From Aquanectria penicillioides (lineage: Eukaryota; Ascomycota; Sordariomycetes; Hypocreales; Nectriaceae): DNA of 64,000 nt. Below the pieces are notes generated by a model. That model was not told the DNA's origin and did not search any database. It saw only the letters and a program-made list of their open reading frames with translations. Positions within the stretch are counted from its first letter, which is position 1, and every line of letters starts with the position of its first letter. This document shows positions 35,090-45,440 of the stretch, piece by piece. Position numbers and translations under genes: made by a program. The DNA lies in assembly GCA_003415625.1 (NCBI GenBank), contig PYIU01000001.1, positions 1,302,001-1,366,000 on the forward strand, written 5' to 3'.

Positions 35090-36857
35090 ATGAATTTTCG
35101 CAACCTGTCCTTTGAGATCCCCACCGAATACATCAACCCTCCAGAAGTGGGAAAAGCAGGATACGTTGGCTTGAACCCTCACACAGAGACCCTTCCTCAG
35201 GGGTGGAAGTCATCCAACCCAAATTGTGGCCACTTGACAACGAGTATACTTGTTGAGCACGATGTTTCGATTCTAATGCGAGACGGGGCAACTCTCTTTG
35301 CAGATATTTATCGGCCCACAAACGCCAATCCCTGTGTTCCAGCCATTGTGTGCTGGTCTCCATTCGGCAAGAAGTTCAATGGACAAATGTCACTTGAGCT
35401 CATGACGCCTTGGAACCTGGGCATCCCACTTGGTACGCTATCTGGACTGGAAAAGTTTGAAGCGCCTGATCCAGCAGACTGGGTACCTCGTGGGTACGCA
35501 GTCGTCAATATCGATTCCGTGGTTCAGGTGATAGTGATGGTGTCATGGCCATAATGGGGACACAAGAGGCGGAGGATGGGTATGATTGCATAGAGGCTAT
35601 TGCAAAAATGCAATGGTGTACAGGTGCCGTTGGTCTCGCGGGCAACTCCCATCTTGCCATTGTTCAATGGTTCATTGCTGCACTTGGCCCCCCAAGTCTC
35701 AAAGCTATCGCTCCATGGGAAGGATGCGGCGATCTTTATCGTGAACAATTTGCGCGTGGAGGTATATACGCCGGGGATTTATTTGATAAACTCATTGTCA
35801 AACACATGCTCCAAGGACGGCACGGAATGGAAAGTTTTCGTGAAATGTTCAACAAACATCCCCTTGCTAATGCTTGGTGGAATGACAAGCGACCTGATAT
35901 GAAGAAGATAAAGGTTCCAGCCTATATCACGGGTACTTGGACCAATACAATGCATGGCATGGGGCTATTCGAGCATGGTTTGAAATAGAGTCAACCAAAT
36001 GGCTTCGGTGGCACCCTTGGCAAGAATGGTATGACCTATGGGGAAACACACAAGCAAAGGAAGAGCTAGGCTTGTTTTTCGACCATTTCCTAAAGGGTGA
36101 ACAGAATGGCTGGATGGACACTCCAAAGATAAGAATGGCAGTGCTGCGCTTTGGGAACAAGAAGCCTCAGGCATATGAAAACATCATTGAAAATGAATTT
36201 CCAATGGACCGAACGAAATATACAAAAATGTATCTTCAGGCAAATGGGAGTCTGTCTCGGGATCCCTCGCAAGCATCTGAAGAGATCTTGAGCTATTCCT
36301 CTGAAAGAGGTGAGCGCGTCGAGTTCAAAATCACCTTTGAGAAGACTACTCGCCTAGTTGGACTTCCAAAAGCCGTTCTTTACATGTCCTGCCTCGACCA
36401 TGATGACATGGACATTTATGTACTCCTTGAGAAGTTGGATACAGACGGAAATTTGATGTACAATTTCAACATTCCGTGGAAGTCTGTTCCAGTTTCCTCC
36501 TTCGATGAAATACAGTCAGACCAGAGAACAGAGGTAATAATGTACAGAGGACCCCTCGGGATCTTACGAGCGTCTCATAGAGAAGTCGATGAGTCAAGGA
36601 GCATGCATCCACATTGGCCATTTCATCCACATGAGAGAGAGCAAAAAGTGAACCCTGGAGATATTGTTCGACTAGACATTGGAATCTGGGCAATGGGAAT
36701 TGAATATGAGGCGGGAGAATCATTGCAAGTGGTTATCAGCGGAAGGAACTTTGGCGTCAGCAACTTTGGCTCACTTGATCACTTGGATAACAAAGGACAA
36801 CATAGGGTCCATATTGGGGGAGAACACCAGAGTCATGTTATCTTGCCATTTGTGTAG
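35090..36857 (+). pseudogene. CocE/NonD-type (S15 family) alpha/beta hydrolase with two one-base frameshifts
   Basis: A serine hydrolase of the X-Pro dipeptidyl-peptidase/cocaine-esterase superfamily, acting on esters or amides. Three frame segments in order make a full-length protein of about 588 residues. The first has VSILMRDGATLFADIYRP. The second, starting near 35518, has GAVGLAGNSHLAIVQW with the presumed nucleophile Ser codon at 35647-35649, then APWEGCGDLYRE and ITGTWTNTMHGMG. The third, near 35950, has KWLRWHPWQEWYDLW and the C-terminal jelly-roll with VNPGDIVRLDIGIW. Each shift equals loss of one base next to a C-run (GATTCC/GTGG) or a G-run (ATGGGG/CTA). No other damage was seen, so recent decay or sequencing indels are both possible. 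Start 35090 gives a normal N-terminus. Confidence 0.8.
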
Positions 36858-37743
36858 GTTTTCCTATCTCGAGAACTCAAAGAGGTTTTGAAACTGTAGA
36901 AGGCTATGCAGCCTGCGACATGCTTCTAACCACAATTTGCGTGGATCTGTGTACAGTGTAATTTGAAGAACCTGCTCTCACAGCACATCATTTTTGTATT
37001 TAACGTGACAGGCTCAATCAACAATGAGAGCTCGATGACAAATATTCCTGCTGAAGCTCACTTTTGGACAATTCCACTGAAAATTCCTAGAAGCCTAGCA
37101 CCTTGGCTGTCTGCTATCTGTCCATTTGTTCTTATAGATTCATGGGTGATATGGAAAGGCCTTATTGACTTATTCGAATGGGAAGCAAACAATATTCGGG
37201 GACGAATGTAATAACTCCTGTGGGGTTAGCATTGACCCTTATTTCGATTATTTGGCTCCATGTTATCTCGAAGAAGTCTCTTTTCTCAGAGAACACAGGA
37301 TTTGTCGAATCAGGACACTGGGAGGATTGAGTAGTGCCAATACGTTCATGGATGTGATGTACCTATGACAATGTCAATTTGATACACCCAAATCCCGATC
37401 CATTTCTAATCTTGCATGGGGAATGATGCGTGAAAGCAGAGCTTGATCTTCTTCTCTAATATCCAAAAGTCTTTCGCAAACTCAAACCCAGTGAGAAAAG
37501 TCACCAGTCAGGTGTAGACTAAAGGATTTCTACGAGCTAAGATGCATGAATCGAGGGCAGACGGCTGATCTTACTGTGGTACCCTTAGGAGCACATAACC
37601 GGTTACATATGGGTCTCATGGCACACCTTACCTATGAGCCCATGCTCTTGATCTATTTGTAGAGTCTTTTAGTAAAAGTAGACTGATTGATCCTACGTCC
37701 AGTAATCTCTGAAAAGTATAAGAACAAGGAGCTCTCGACCGCC
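36858..37743. other. intergenic; unassigned 82-codon frame
   Basis: A plus-strand frame at 36963-37211 has hydrophobic stretches but no known domain. Nothing else was recognised. Confidence 0.45.
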
Positions 37744-38433
37744 TCAAAAAGGCAGGATTCCTACATACGGTCCGGATTGCGCCTTAATTCTGACTGGTTG
37801 CAGGATGGACGCAGGGTGCAGCGGTTCCCGGTAAGCGGCGAGGTGGACATCTAGCACAAGGCCCGCAGGTCGGGGCCAAGATATCGAGGCCATGAAGTAA
37901 ATATCCTGCGAGATATTTAGACGCAGCGTTAGAAACAGGCTAGTAGGCGCCGATAAATTTTCAGCATATGTAACACTAATTTGCAGGTCTAGGCTTTCGC
38001 AGATGCTTCGCAATTCTTGGAGGTCATCTGGCTCAATACCGCAGATAACGAGCCCGACCTCATCTATTCAGGTTTCGATTAGCACACGAATGCTGGAAAC
38101 ACTAGGTCGTCGGTGTACGATTACGAGGTGGCACAAACCACAATGTTGTTCAAGATCTGGGAACCACTTTTTCCAGTTCCTAAAGTTGTCCGCCGGGAGA
38201 ACTCCCCACGTAGACCTAAACTCTGATATCACAACTATGGTGGAATTTCTCGTCTCAAGGGAGAAGAAAACGCGAAATGCCGCCATAGCGGAGCAGAAAA
38301 ACCGGCCTCTAATTGACGCAAATATATCCTTGCTCGTGGTGTGAGTCAAGGGATGCAACTGGGCTAAGTCTGATGTAGCAATGATTGCCTTTTTCAATAA
38401 ATTCTTCCTCGGACTGTCCCACAAATATCGCAA
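37744..38433 (-). pseudogene. unrecognised reading frame interrupted by one TGA
   Basis: One frame runs from 38433 to 37744 on the minus strand for about 230 codons, broken only by TGA at 38068-38070. I do not recognise the product. It has normal-looking composition, for example NFRNWKKWFPDLEQHCGLC before the stop and VGLVICGIEPDDLQELRSIC after it. CGA or TGG to TGA would close the gap. No introns are obvious. It may be the tail of a longer gene, as no convincing start was found upstream. Chance cannot be excluded. Confidence 0.4.
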
Positions 38434-38871
38434 GCTTTCCTAACACATTCCCCCATTCTCTCTAGTTCAAAGACCATAGGTGTGCATCCCTATCAACAAT
38501 GGGCAAAGGCAAATTCTCTTGCTTTTTTATTTTTATTTTTTTTTACTAATTTTCCAGTCAAGAGTTAAAGATATTTCTCGGGCGCCCTTGTCATATTTAA
38601 ATGGGAAATAACCCTAAAGGGGAGGCTCAATACGTGGCTGGTTTAGACTATGAGAAGTGAATTCCGAAACGAAACCAGTTCGACAGGGTTATAGTATGTT
38701 TTGTTCTCATATAGTTATAAAAAATTGTCTTTCCGAATACCACCCTGTTGCTCAATTTTCCGTTTTCGGCAACCTCCATTCAGGCTTCAGCGTCAATGAT
38801 TTGTTGTGACGTTATGAAGCAGGCTTGCTTGTAACTTATCTCAAATCCAGAAAGCGCTTCTCAAACATGAA
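38434..38871. other. intergenic, 3' side of the pectinesterase gene
   Basis: Contains a T-rich run near 38520-38550. No gene was seen. Confidence 0.5.
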
Positions 38872-39936
38872 TTATTTTCCAGAGTAGTAGGCTGCATCAA
38901 AATAGGAGGCACTGGCATAGCTGCTACCCAAGATATCACCGATCGATATCGCGCTGCTTAGGGTCTTGGCAAAGGATGCACGAGTGCCGCTGGCCCCAGC
39001 ACCAGTGTTATGGTACTCTCCAAACGTGAGGCAGCAAGTGCGGGTATCGCTGGTGCTCCAGACAGACCAACCAGCAGAGTTGATGACGGATGACATGGTG
39101 GTGTATTGGAAAACCACTTGTGCGTACTCACGCCATGGGCGACCGAGGTAATAGGCGCCAGCTTTGACGGATTCGCCAGCTGCAGCGGCGATGGTGCATT
39201 CATTAAATACATAGTAAGAACTACCCCCTTTGACATTACCATTTGCTGTACAAACCCAAGTTAGATAAAGCTAGCTCAATTTTCCTGTAAGCTGAATGCG
39301 AAACATACCAGTGACGTATCCCAGCGAGGCAGATAAGACACGAAGATCAACCTTCTCAAACCAGCTCCGGGCACTTTGCCCAAAGATAAAATCGGTCGAG
39401 CCCTCAATCTTGCAGCTCACATAGACTTGGTAGCCCGTATTGCTCAAGACGGTGTCTTGATACCCGGAAAAGGCACATCCATAAAATCCGCTGTTGGAGT
39501 ACGAGCTAAGAGCCACGGCCTGGCTGCCCTTGCCGTAGGTGTTTTCAACATTGACGTTATATAGACGGAATCCATTTGCTCTGATTCTCAGTGTTGCAGT
39601 CTCCTCATCGGTGAGGCCACTGGCTTGGGACAAATTGTTGGTAATTGTAACCTTGTTGGAGCTGTAGGATGAGGTATTGGAGGTGGATCCGTAGATGGTG
39701 AGCTGTGCGGTGCGAGCCGAGACAATGACTTGTTCATCATAGGTGCCAGCGGCAATAAAAATGCACTGAGCCTTGGATGAGCTGGTCGATAGAGAGTTGA
39801 CGGCAGCCTGAATAGTGGAATATTGGCCTCCCGACTTGGCCACCGTGATGCACCCACTTGGGGCAGAGGTCCGGCTTGCCGCAAGGGCTGCGGAAAACAG
39901 TCCGAGGCTCGTGAGAATAGACTTCATCAAGATCAT
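38872..39936 (-). CDS. secreted pectin methylesterase (CE8)
   Basis: Removes methyl esters from homogalacturonan, releasing methanol and pectate, outside the cell. Exons 39936-39309 and 39245-38872 join in phase across a 63-bp intron to 333 residues; Met at 39927 (MKSILTSLGLFSAALA) gives a cleaner signal peptide and 330 residues. After the signal come the beta-helix repeats with QYSTIQAAV, TIRIRANG-like TLRIRANGFRLYNVNVENT, the catalytic blocks GYQDTVL and DFIFGQS (both catalytic Asp residues present), and LGRPW with the substrate-binding Arg and Trp. The usual length is 320-340 residues. No damage was seen. The methanol it produces is the substrate of the alcohol oxidase class encoded 15 kb away, though no shared control is shown. 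Confidence 0.92.
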
Positions 39937-41195
39937 TTTATAATGTTGGTATTGTCTAGATGGCTGGCTTGTTTGGGAGTCGGATTGGACGAGAGAAAGC
40001 AGGCATTCATTCGTCTTATCTTATACAAGGCCGTCTATCCAAAATCCTTTTCCCTTCTAGAGCATAAGTTTTTCCCCTCGGCAGAGTTTCTAGAACAGCC
40101 GAGCATACAGTAATTGCCTGTTACAGTCGCGTGTGCTTGGTGTCGAGAGGTACGGCTATGACGGATGGAAGAAATACTAGGTCAGCGCTATGATTGGCGG
40201 GTAAATAATCGATTCTGCCTTTTTCGGCGAGCATCAATTCCACCGTTGATCACATCTGGCTAGCCAGGCCCCGCCGCGTATCTACCTGCGACTGGGCCAG
40301 CAAAACAAAGGACCTCGACGCCCCCCTTCCTTCGGCAAGCCGGGGTGGCACATCCGACAATCACGGATGCTTGTCCTGTTTCTGGCTTGGCATCCGATTG
40401 CCGGGCTACGAATCTGGGGATGTTTTCCCTCCCGTATGCCACGTTGATCCAAGCCTCACGAGCTTTCTATGAAACCAGGGGCTTCACAACCGAGACCCTT
40501 TGCAGGGGCATGACCCAGTGGACATCCGTAATCAACGACCTGAGACACGACTTCTGGATAAGCGGCATTTCTCGTAATTATGGATAGAACGACAGAGCTT
40601 GACACAAACTTATTTCTCCTCGCGCCATCCCCTGGTGGCATTTCAACAACATTATCATTAGAACTCTCGTATTGGTTAAGTCTGTCGTAGGCACAGGGTA
40701 CAGTCTGAATGCGCCTGAATCATTGGCGAAGGCACATGTCGTGATGGAAGCCCCGCGACTGACATCAGAAAACGCCTGTCAGTACCTTCAATTTGGGCAA
40801 AACGCAAATGACCCGATTACGTATTATTGTTTAGCTAGGGTATTATCTGGCCTGACTGGTGTATCTCCAACTAAACCTACTCGGAAGAGACGGCTCTGTT
40901 GATAAATGATACCCTTGAAAATGGAGACCATGGGTTGATACAACATTTTTTAGCTGGTTATGCTGTGTCTCAAATTTTGTCAAGACTGGGTAGGGGTGGG
41001 CTGGGCCGGCATAGCGTCTACATATTTGTTGTGACAATTGACTATCCCAAGGAGGATTAAAAACAAAATTTGGCGAAATAATCGTCTCAACATTGCAAAT
41101 ATTTTCCACTTTAATTATTGTAAGTCAAAATAGGGATCGGAATCGGGACTGGCGGCAGAGGAGCGCCGAGGGGGTATAGGGTAACACGTCAGAGG
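39937..41195. other. intergenic, upstream of pectinesterase
   Basis: This is the promoter region of the pectinesterase gene, with a TATAC word near 40020 about 85 bp upstream of the start. Frames at 40260-40640 and 40672-40902 are GC-richer but resemble nothing known. Confidence 0.45.
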
Positions 41196-41278
41196 TGTTG
41201 AAAGTATAGAACCCAAAGTACCACTTGTTTCGGCAAGGGGGTACCTCCAGTTTTTGCTGAGGTGCTATGGTTCAATAA
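41196..41278 (+). repeat. 83-bp direct repeat, copy A
   Basis: Begins TGTTGAAAGTATAGAACCC and ends GGTTCAATAA. The copy at 41695-41777 has the same length and differs at three sites by eye, all of them G/A or C/T in the direction C-to-T. A weaker match (GGGCA against GGCA) follows each copy. The TG start and ordered spacing resemble very short LTRs. Confidence 0.9.
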
Positions 41279-41694
41279 GAGGGCAATAAAATGTTGACAC
41301 CGCGCCCACTCAAACGGTGTTCCAGCCTTCCATTGCCGTTTGTTCGTGAAGAATCAATGGAGGACGAAACAAGATCATGGGATGGAGTAATTCTAGAATA
41401 CACACTCCTCCTTGAACATAAAGCTGCTGCCGTTGGTGAGAGGGAGAGTGGTAGAAGGAAGTGAAGAACATGAACAAATGAGGGATACAGAATAGATGGA
41501 AGGTCAAAAAGTCCAAATATATAGTTAAATGATGCGAGTGTGATTCGACCAACCGGAAATCTTCAATATGGGGCTCATAAACTACAGAAGAGCGTAGATG
41601 AAAGATGGTTGTCTTGGCAGGCGTTTCTCTCTGATAGGTGATGGACGAAGTGCATATGTGCGTCCCTCCCAATCACATGAATGACCAACAAGGC

Positions 41695-41777
41695 TGTTAA
41701 AAGTATAGAACCCAAAGTACTACTTGTTTCGGCAAGGGGGTACCTCTAGTTTTTGCTGAGGTGCTATGGTTCAATAA
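41695..41777 (+). repeat. 83-bp direct repeat, copy B
   Basis: The second copy, starting 499 bp after the first, begins TGTTAAAAGTATAGAACCC. The 416 bp between copies contains a minus-strand frame open at 41310-41672 (120 codons) without known motif. No target-site duplication was found. Confidence 0.9.
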
Positions 41778-42213
41778 AGGCATTTATGTACCCTAAATCA
41801 TTGATCCCCAACTCAACGATGTTGCTATAAGTTAATTTTGCAGGACTGTGGGATCCTTTTTAAACAGTTTCAGACCCTACCAAGTTCCTCATCACTTTTG
41901 GCATCAACCAAACTGATTGTGAAACTTCTGGAAACCTCACCGATTTGTGGCGGCATGTCTGGTCTGACGGTCTATTGTAGACAGGCTAGTGGATATTGTG
42001 GCCCACGTCATTGAGTAGTATACTTAAGTCCAAATCTCGCGGGTACGCCGCCTGCTCGAGGTGCGGACAATTGAGGGAGGCTAAACAATGCATATGTTTC
42101 AAGATAGTTTTTTATCTAAGAGAGGTCTGTAGCGTAGCTTGTCCTATGAAACAAGGAGTGCGCTATCTAGGGTGATTAAAAGGTATGTGATTGAATACTA
42201 AATCTACCCGCTG
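41778..42213. other. transition region between gene island and right AT-rich block
   Basis: Ordinary composition with no gene seen. It leads into a structured inverted-repeat element and then AT-rich sequence. Confidence 0.45.
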
Positions 42214-42278
42214 GGTTATGTAAGCTAGCTTTCAACCCCACCTCTCCTGCTGGAGAGGTGGTAACAAAACCCATAACC
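42214..42278 (+). repeat. nested inverted repeat / hairpin at the island edge
   Basis: A perfect 10-bp stem CCACCTCTCC (42238-42247) pairs with GGAGAGGTGG (42252-42261) around a TGCT loop. Outside it GGTTATG (42214-42220) can pair with CATAACC (42272-42278), and an AGCTAGCT palindrome sits in the left arm. No T-run follows, so it is not a terminator-like site. It may be a transposon end or a small structured RNA. Confidence 0.7.
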
Positions 42279-45240
42279 GCATTACTGGCGTAACCAACTT
42301 TTCTAATGTAATTTATTAACAATTTCTTTATTTAAAGCCTAAAATTAACTAAATTTATTATTCTTGCATTTTTACTTTTAATTTTAATATAGCTTAAATT
42401 TCTTATAAATTCTATACTGCTATAGTAAATGCTGCCTATATATATCTATTAGGTTAGAATATTATATAAATAATTTAAGTAAATCCCTTATTGCTTTATA
42501 TATTAATTATAAATAAATTAGCTTATTTATACTATATTAAGGAGTCTTTTATTAAAAAATATATATTATTATTAAAAATAAAAAAGTAGCTTTTTTTTAG
42601 TATTAATAAAGAAAGATTATTTTAAGCTATAACTATAAAGAAAGAGTAGGCAATTATTATATATATATATAATATAAAGAAGAGTGTATTTATTATAATA
42701 AAAGCCTATATATATAATTATATTAGCTTTTTAAAAAAACATTAAAGATAAAGTCTAAAGATAGCTATTTTTAAGGCTTAAGCTTATTAATTTAAATAAT
42801 AGTATTTAAAGCTTTAATTTAAGACTTTAAAGATTAAGGAGATTATAAAAGCTTTTATTAAATATAACCTTTTTAATATAAAGGCCTAATTTAAGAAATT
42901 TAAGGCTATTATTAAAAAGCTTTTATTTAATTTAGCTAATTTATAGAACTTTAATAAAATGCCTTTATAAATAGGCTAGGTTAATAGTAGCCTAAAGATA
43001 TATTTAACTTAAATAAAAAAAACATTTAGCCTATAACCTTTTAGTTAAGCAATAAAAAGTTCTTTATTTCTATTAATGCTATTAATATTATTAAAATATT
43101 AATTTCTTTCTTTTTTATTCTTTTAATAAAGGTCCTTTTTAAAGAATATATTATAGCTAATATTAATAAAAATATTATCCTTATTAATATAGTAATTAAA
43201 TATATAAATAGCTATTAGGCTTAATAGTAATTAAAGTACTTTAATAAATACTCTTTTGCCTTTAGTAATACCTTTAATAGCTATTTAATTAAAAAGTAGT
43301 TTAGGTATAAAACTAATATTATAAGGGCTATTTAAACTTAAGCTTTTATTATTTAGCTAAAAAAGAAGAAAAATCTAATATATTAAATGCTTTTAATAAA
43401 TAGGTTTTTAGCTTATAAAGACTTTAATTTTATATAATATTATTATACCTTTAATATTATTCCTTTTTGCCTTTTTACTTATATTAATTATATTCTTTAA
43501 ACTTTTAATATTAGTATTTATTAATACCTTAAAAAGGTATAGTAGTTATCCCTTAGGAACTTTATTTAAGCTAAAAGCATATATATTACTTAATTAAACT
43601 TTCTTAATTAATAGAAGGCAATATATTAGGCTGCATTTAAGGCCTATTATATATATATAGGCTTTAAAAAGGTAGGGCTAATGCCTCTTGCTTTTAAGGT
43701 TATTTTATAGCCCCTTTATTAATTAATTAAGAATTAAAAAAAGCCTTTATTTTCTATATAGCTTAAAAAGAAAGCTATTACCTTAAGGAAGACTAAAAGA
43801 GACTTTACTGCTATTTAAAGCATATAGAAGCTAAACCTTTTAAGTAGCTTAATTAAGTAGGTTATATTAAATGCTATAGCCTATATTAATCTTATAATTA
43901 TTATTTAATTAATATAAAAAGAGATAATCTAATAATACTAAAAGTAAATTGCTTTATAGTTTTAATGTATATATATATAGTACTATATTTAAGTTAATAA
44001 TAGGGCTTTTATAATAAAGAAATTATATAAAAAGGTTAAGGATTAAGCTTATAAAGACTAAAAGAAAGAAAATAAAAAGAATATTTAATTTTAAAAGAAG
44101 CTCTTTAATTAATTGCAAAAAGATAAAGCTAAAAGAAAAAAAATAGCCCTTTTAAGCTTTATTCTTTATAGCTAAACTATACTAAAGGCTATATAAAAAC
44201 TTTAGGAAAATGCAATAATTTTAAAAGAGATTAAAGCTATTAAAGCCTTAAGGGAGCTTTAGCTTTAGGCTAATAAAGCAAAAAAGTAGCTTTTATTAAG
44301 TATAGCTTTATTAACCTACCTTAATTATATCCCTAAAGTTATTAAATAAAAGGCATTATAAAGGTTATTTAATTAAGCTAATATAACTTAAGTAAGCATT
44401 ATTACTATTGCCTAAATTAAGAATTAAAGTAATAGCTAAAATTATAGCCTAAAGGACTTTATATTAATAATATTATATTTATTAATTAAGCTATCTTTTT
44501 TACCTTTAGATATAGGCTTTAATAATACTTTAATTAAAATTATTTAAATTATTTAAATTAAAACTTTATATTAATCTTTTTTATATATTTAAAATACTAT
44601 AATAAATAAAAATATTAATAATTAAGCTTATAGCTAAATACTTAATATAAGTTATAATTATTAAATAGCTTATATAATCACTTAATAACCTTAACTATAT
44701 ATATATATATTATATATATTTAATCTAGCTCCCCCCTTTTAGGTTAAGGGGGTCTATCTTTCCTTTTATTCCTAATATAGGCTAGCTAACTAAAGGCTCA
44801 ATAAGCCTTCTTTAAGTCAGTCCTAATAACCCCCTATTTCTTATATAACTCCTTAAAGCATAGGTGTTTCAATATGCCTCCAATCTAACACACCCCTTTA
44901 GCTTAAAGGTATAGCCTTTAGGCTAACCTTTAGGATTATTAGGGCTCTATTTTCTTCTTTTAATTCCTGCTTTTAGTTTTAGGCCAGTCTTATTAAAAGG
45001 TTAGTAAGCTTTAGCTATTAAATAAATAACTTAAAGGCCTCTTGCAAAAAGCTTTTAGTAAAACTATTAGCTAATAGTTAGGCTAATAAAGTATAAATAA
45101 TATTAATCTAACCCCTTATAACTTTTTAGTAAAGCTAATAGTTATATATATTAATATATTAAAGCTTTATATATAGCTAAATAAGCTCCTTTTTAATTAA
45201 GCAAATAATCTATTTATTATTATATTAAATAGTTACTTAA

Positions 45241-45440
45241 AAAGGAGGGGTAACTTTTTAGCAAGCAGTTAATAAGTATAAATTAATATATAGGGATAAA
45301 ATAAAATAGCTTGCAAATAGAGCTTCTTTAGCTACTTGCAATAAAGCTAATAACTTAATTTCTATTATTAATATTATTACTATATTTTGCTTATTGGCTC
45401 TTTAAAAGATTATACTATTAAAAAGGCTTATAGTAAATAC
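45241..45440 (-). mobile_element. copia-type RNase H relic
   Basis: Reading the minus strand gives LLALLQVAKEALFAS close to the copia RNase H signature around STTEAEL-ALSQAAKEA, with W and Q codons turned into stops nearby. The rest of the pol probably extends rightward (upstream on this strand) to about 48.8 kb, but I did not confirm its domains. Confidence 0.45.

Noticed and set aside
7224..42213. Secondary-metabolite cluster
   Set aside because: No polyketide synthase, NRPS, terpene cyclase or prenyltransferase is present; the gene set is catabolic and transport.
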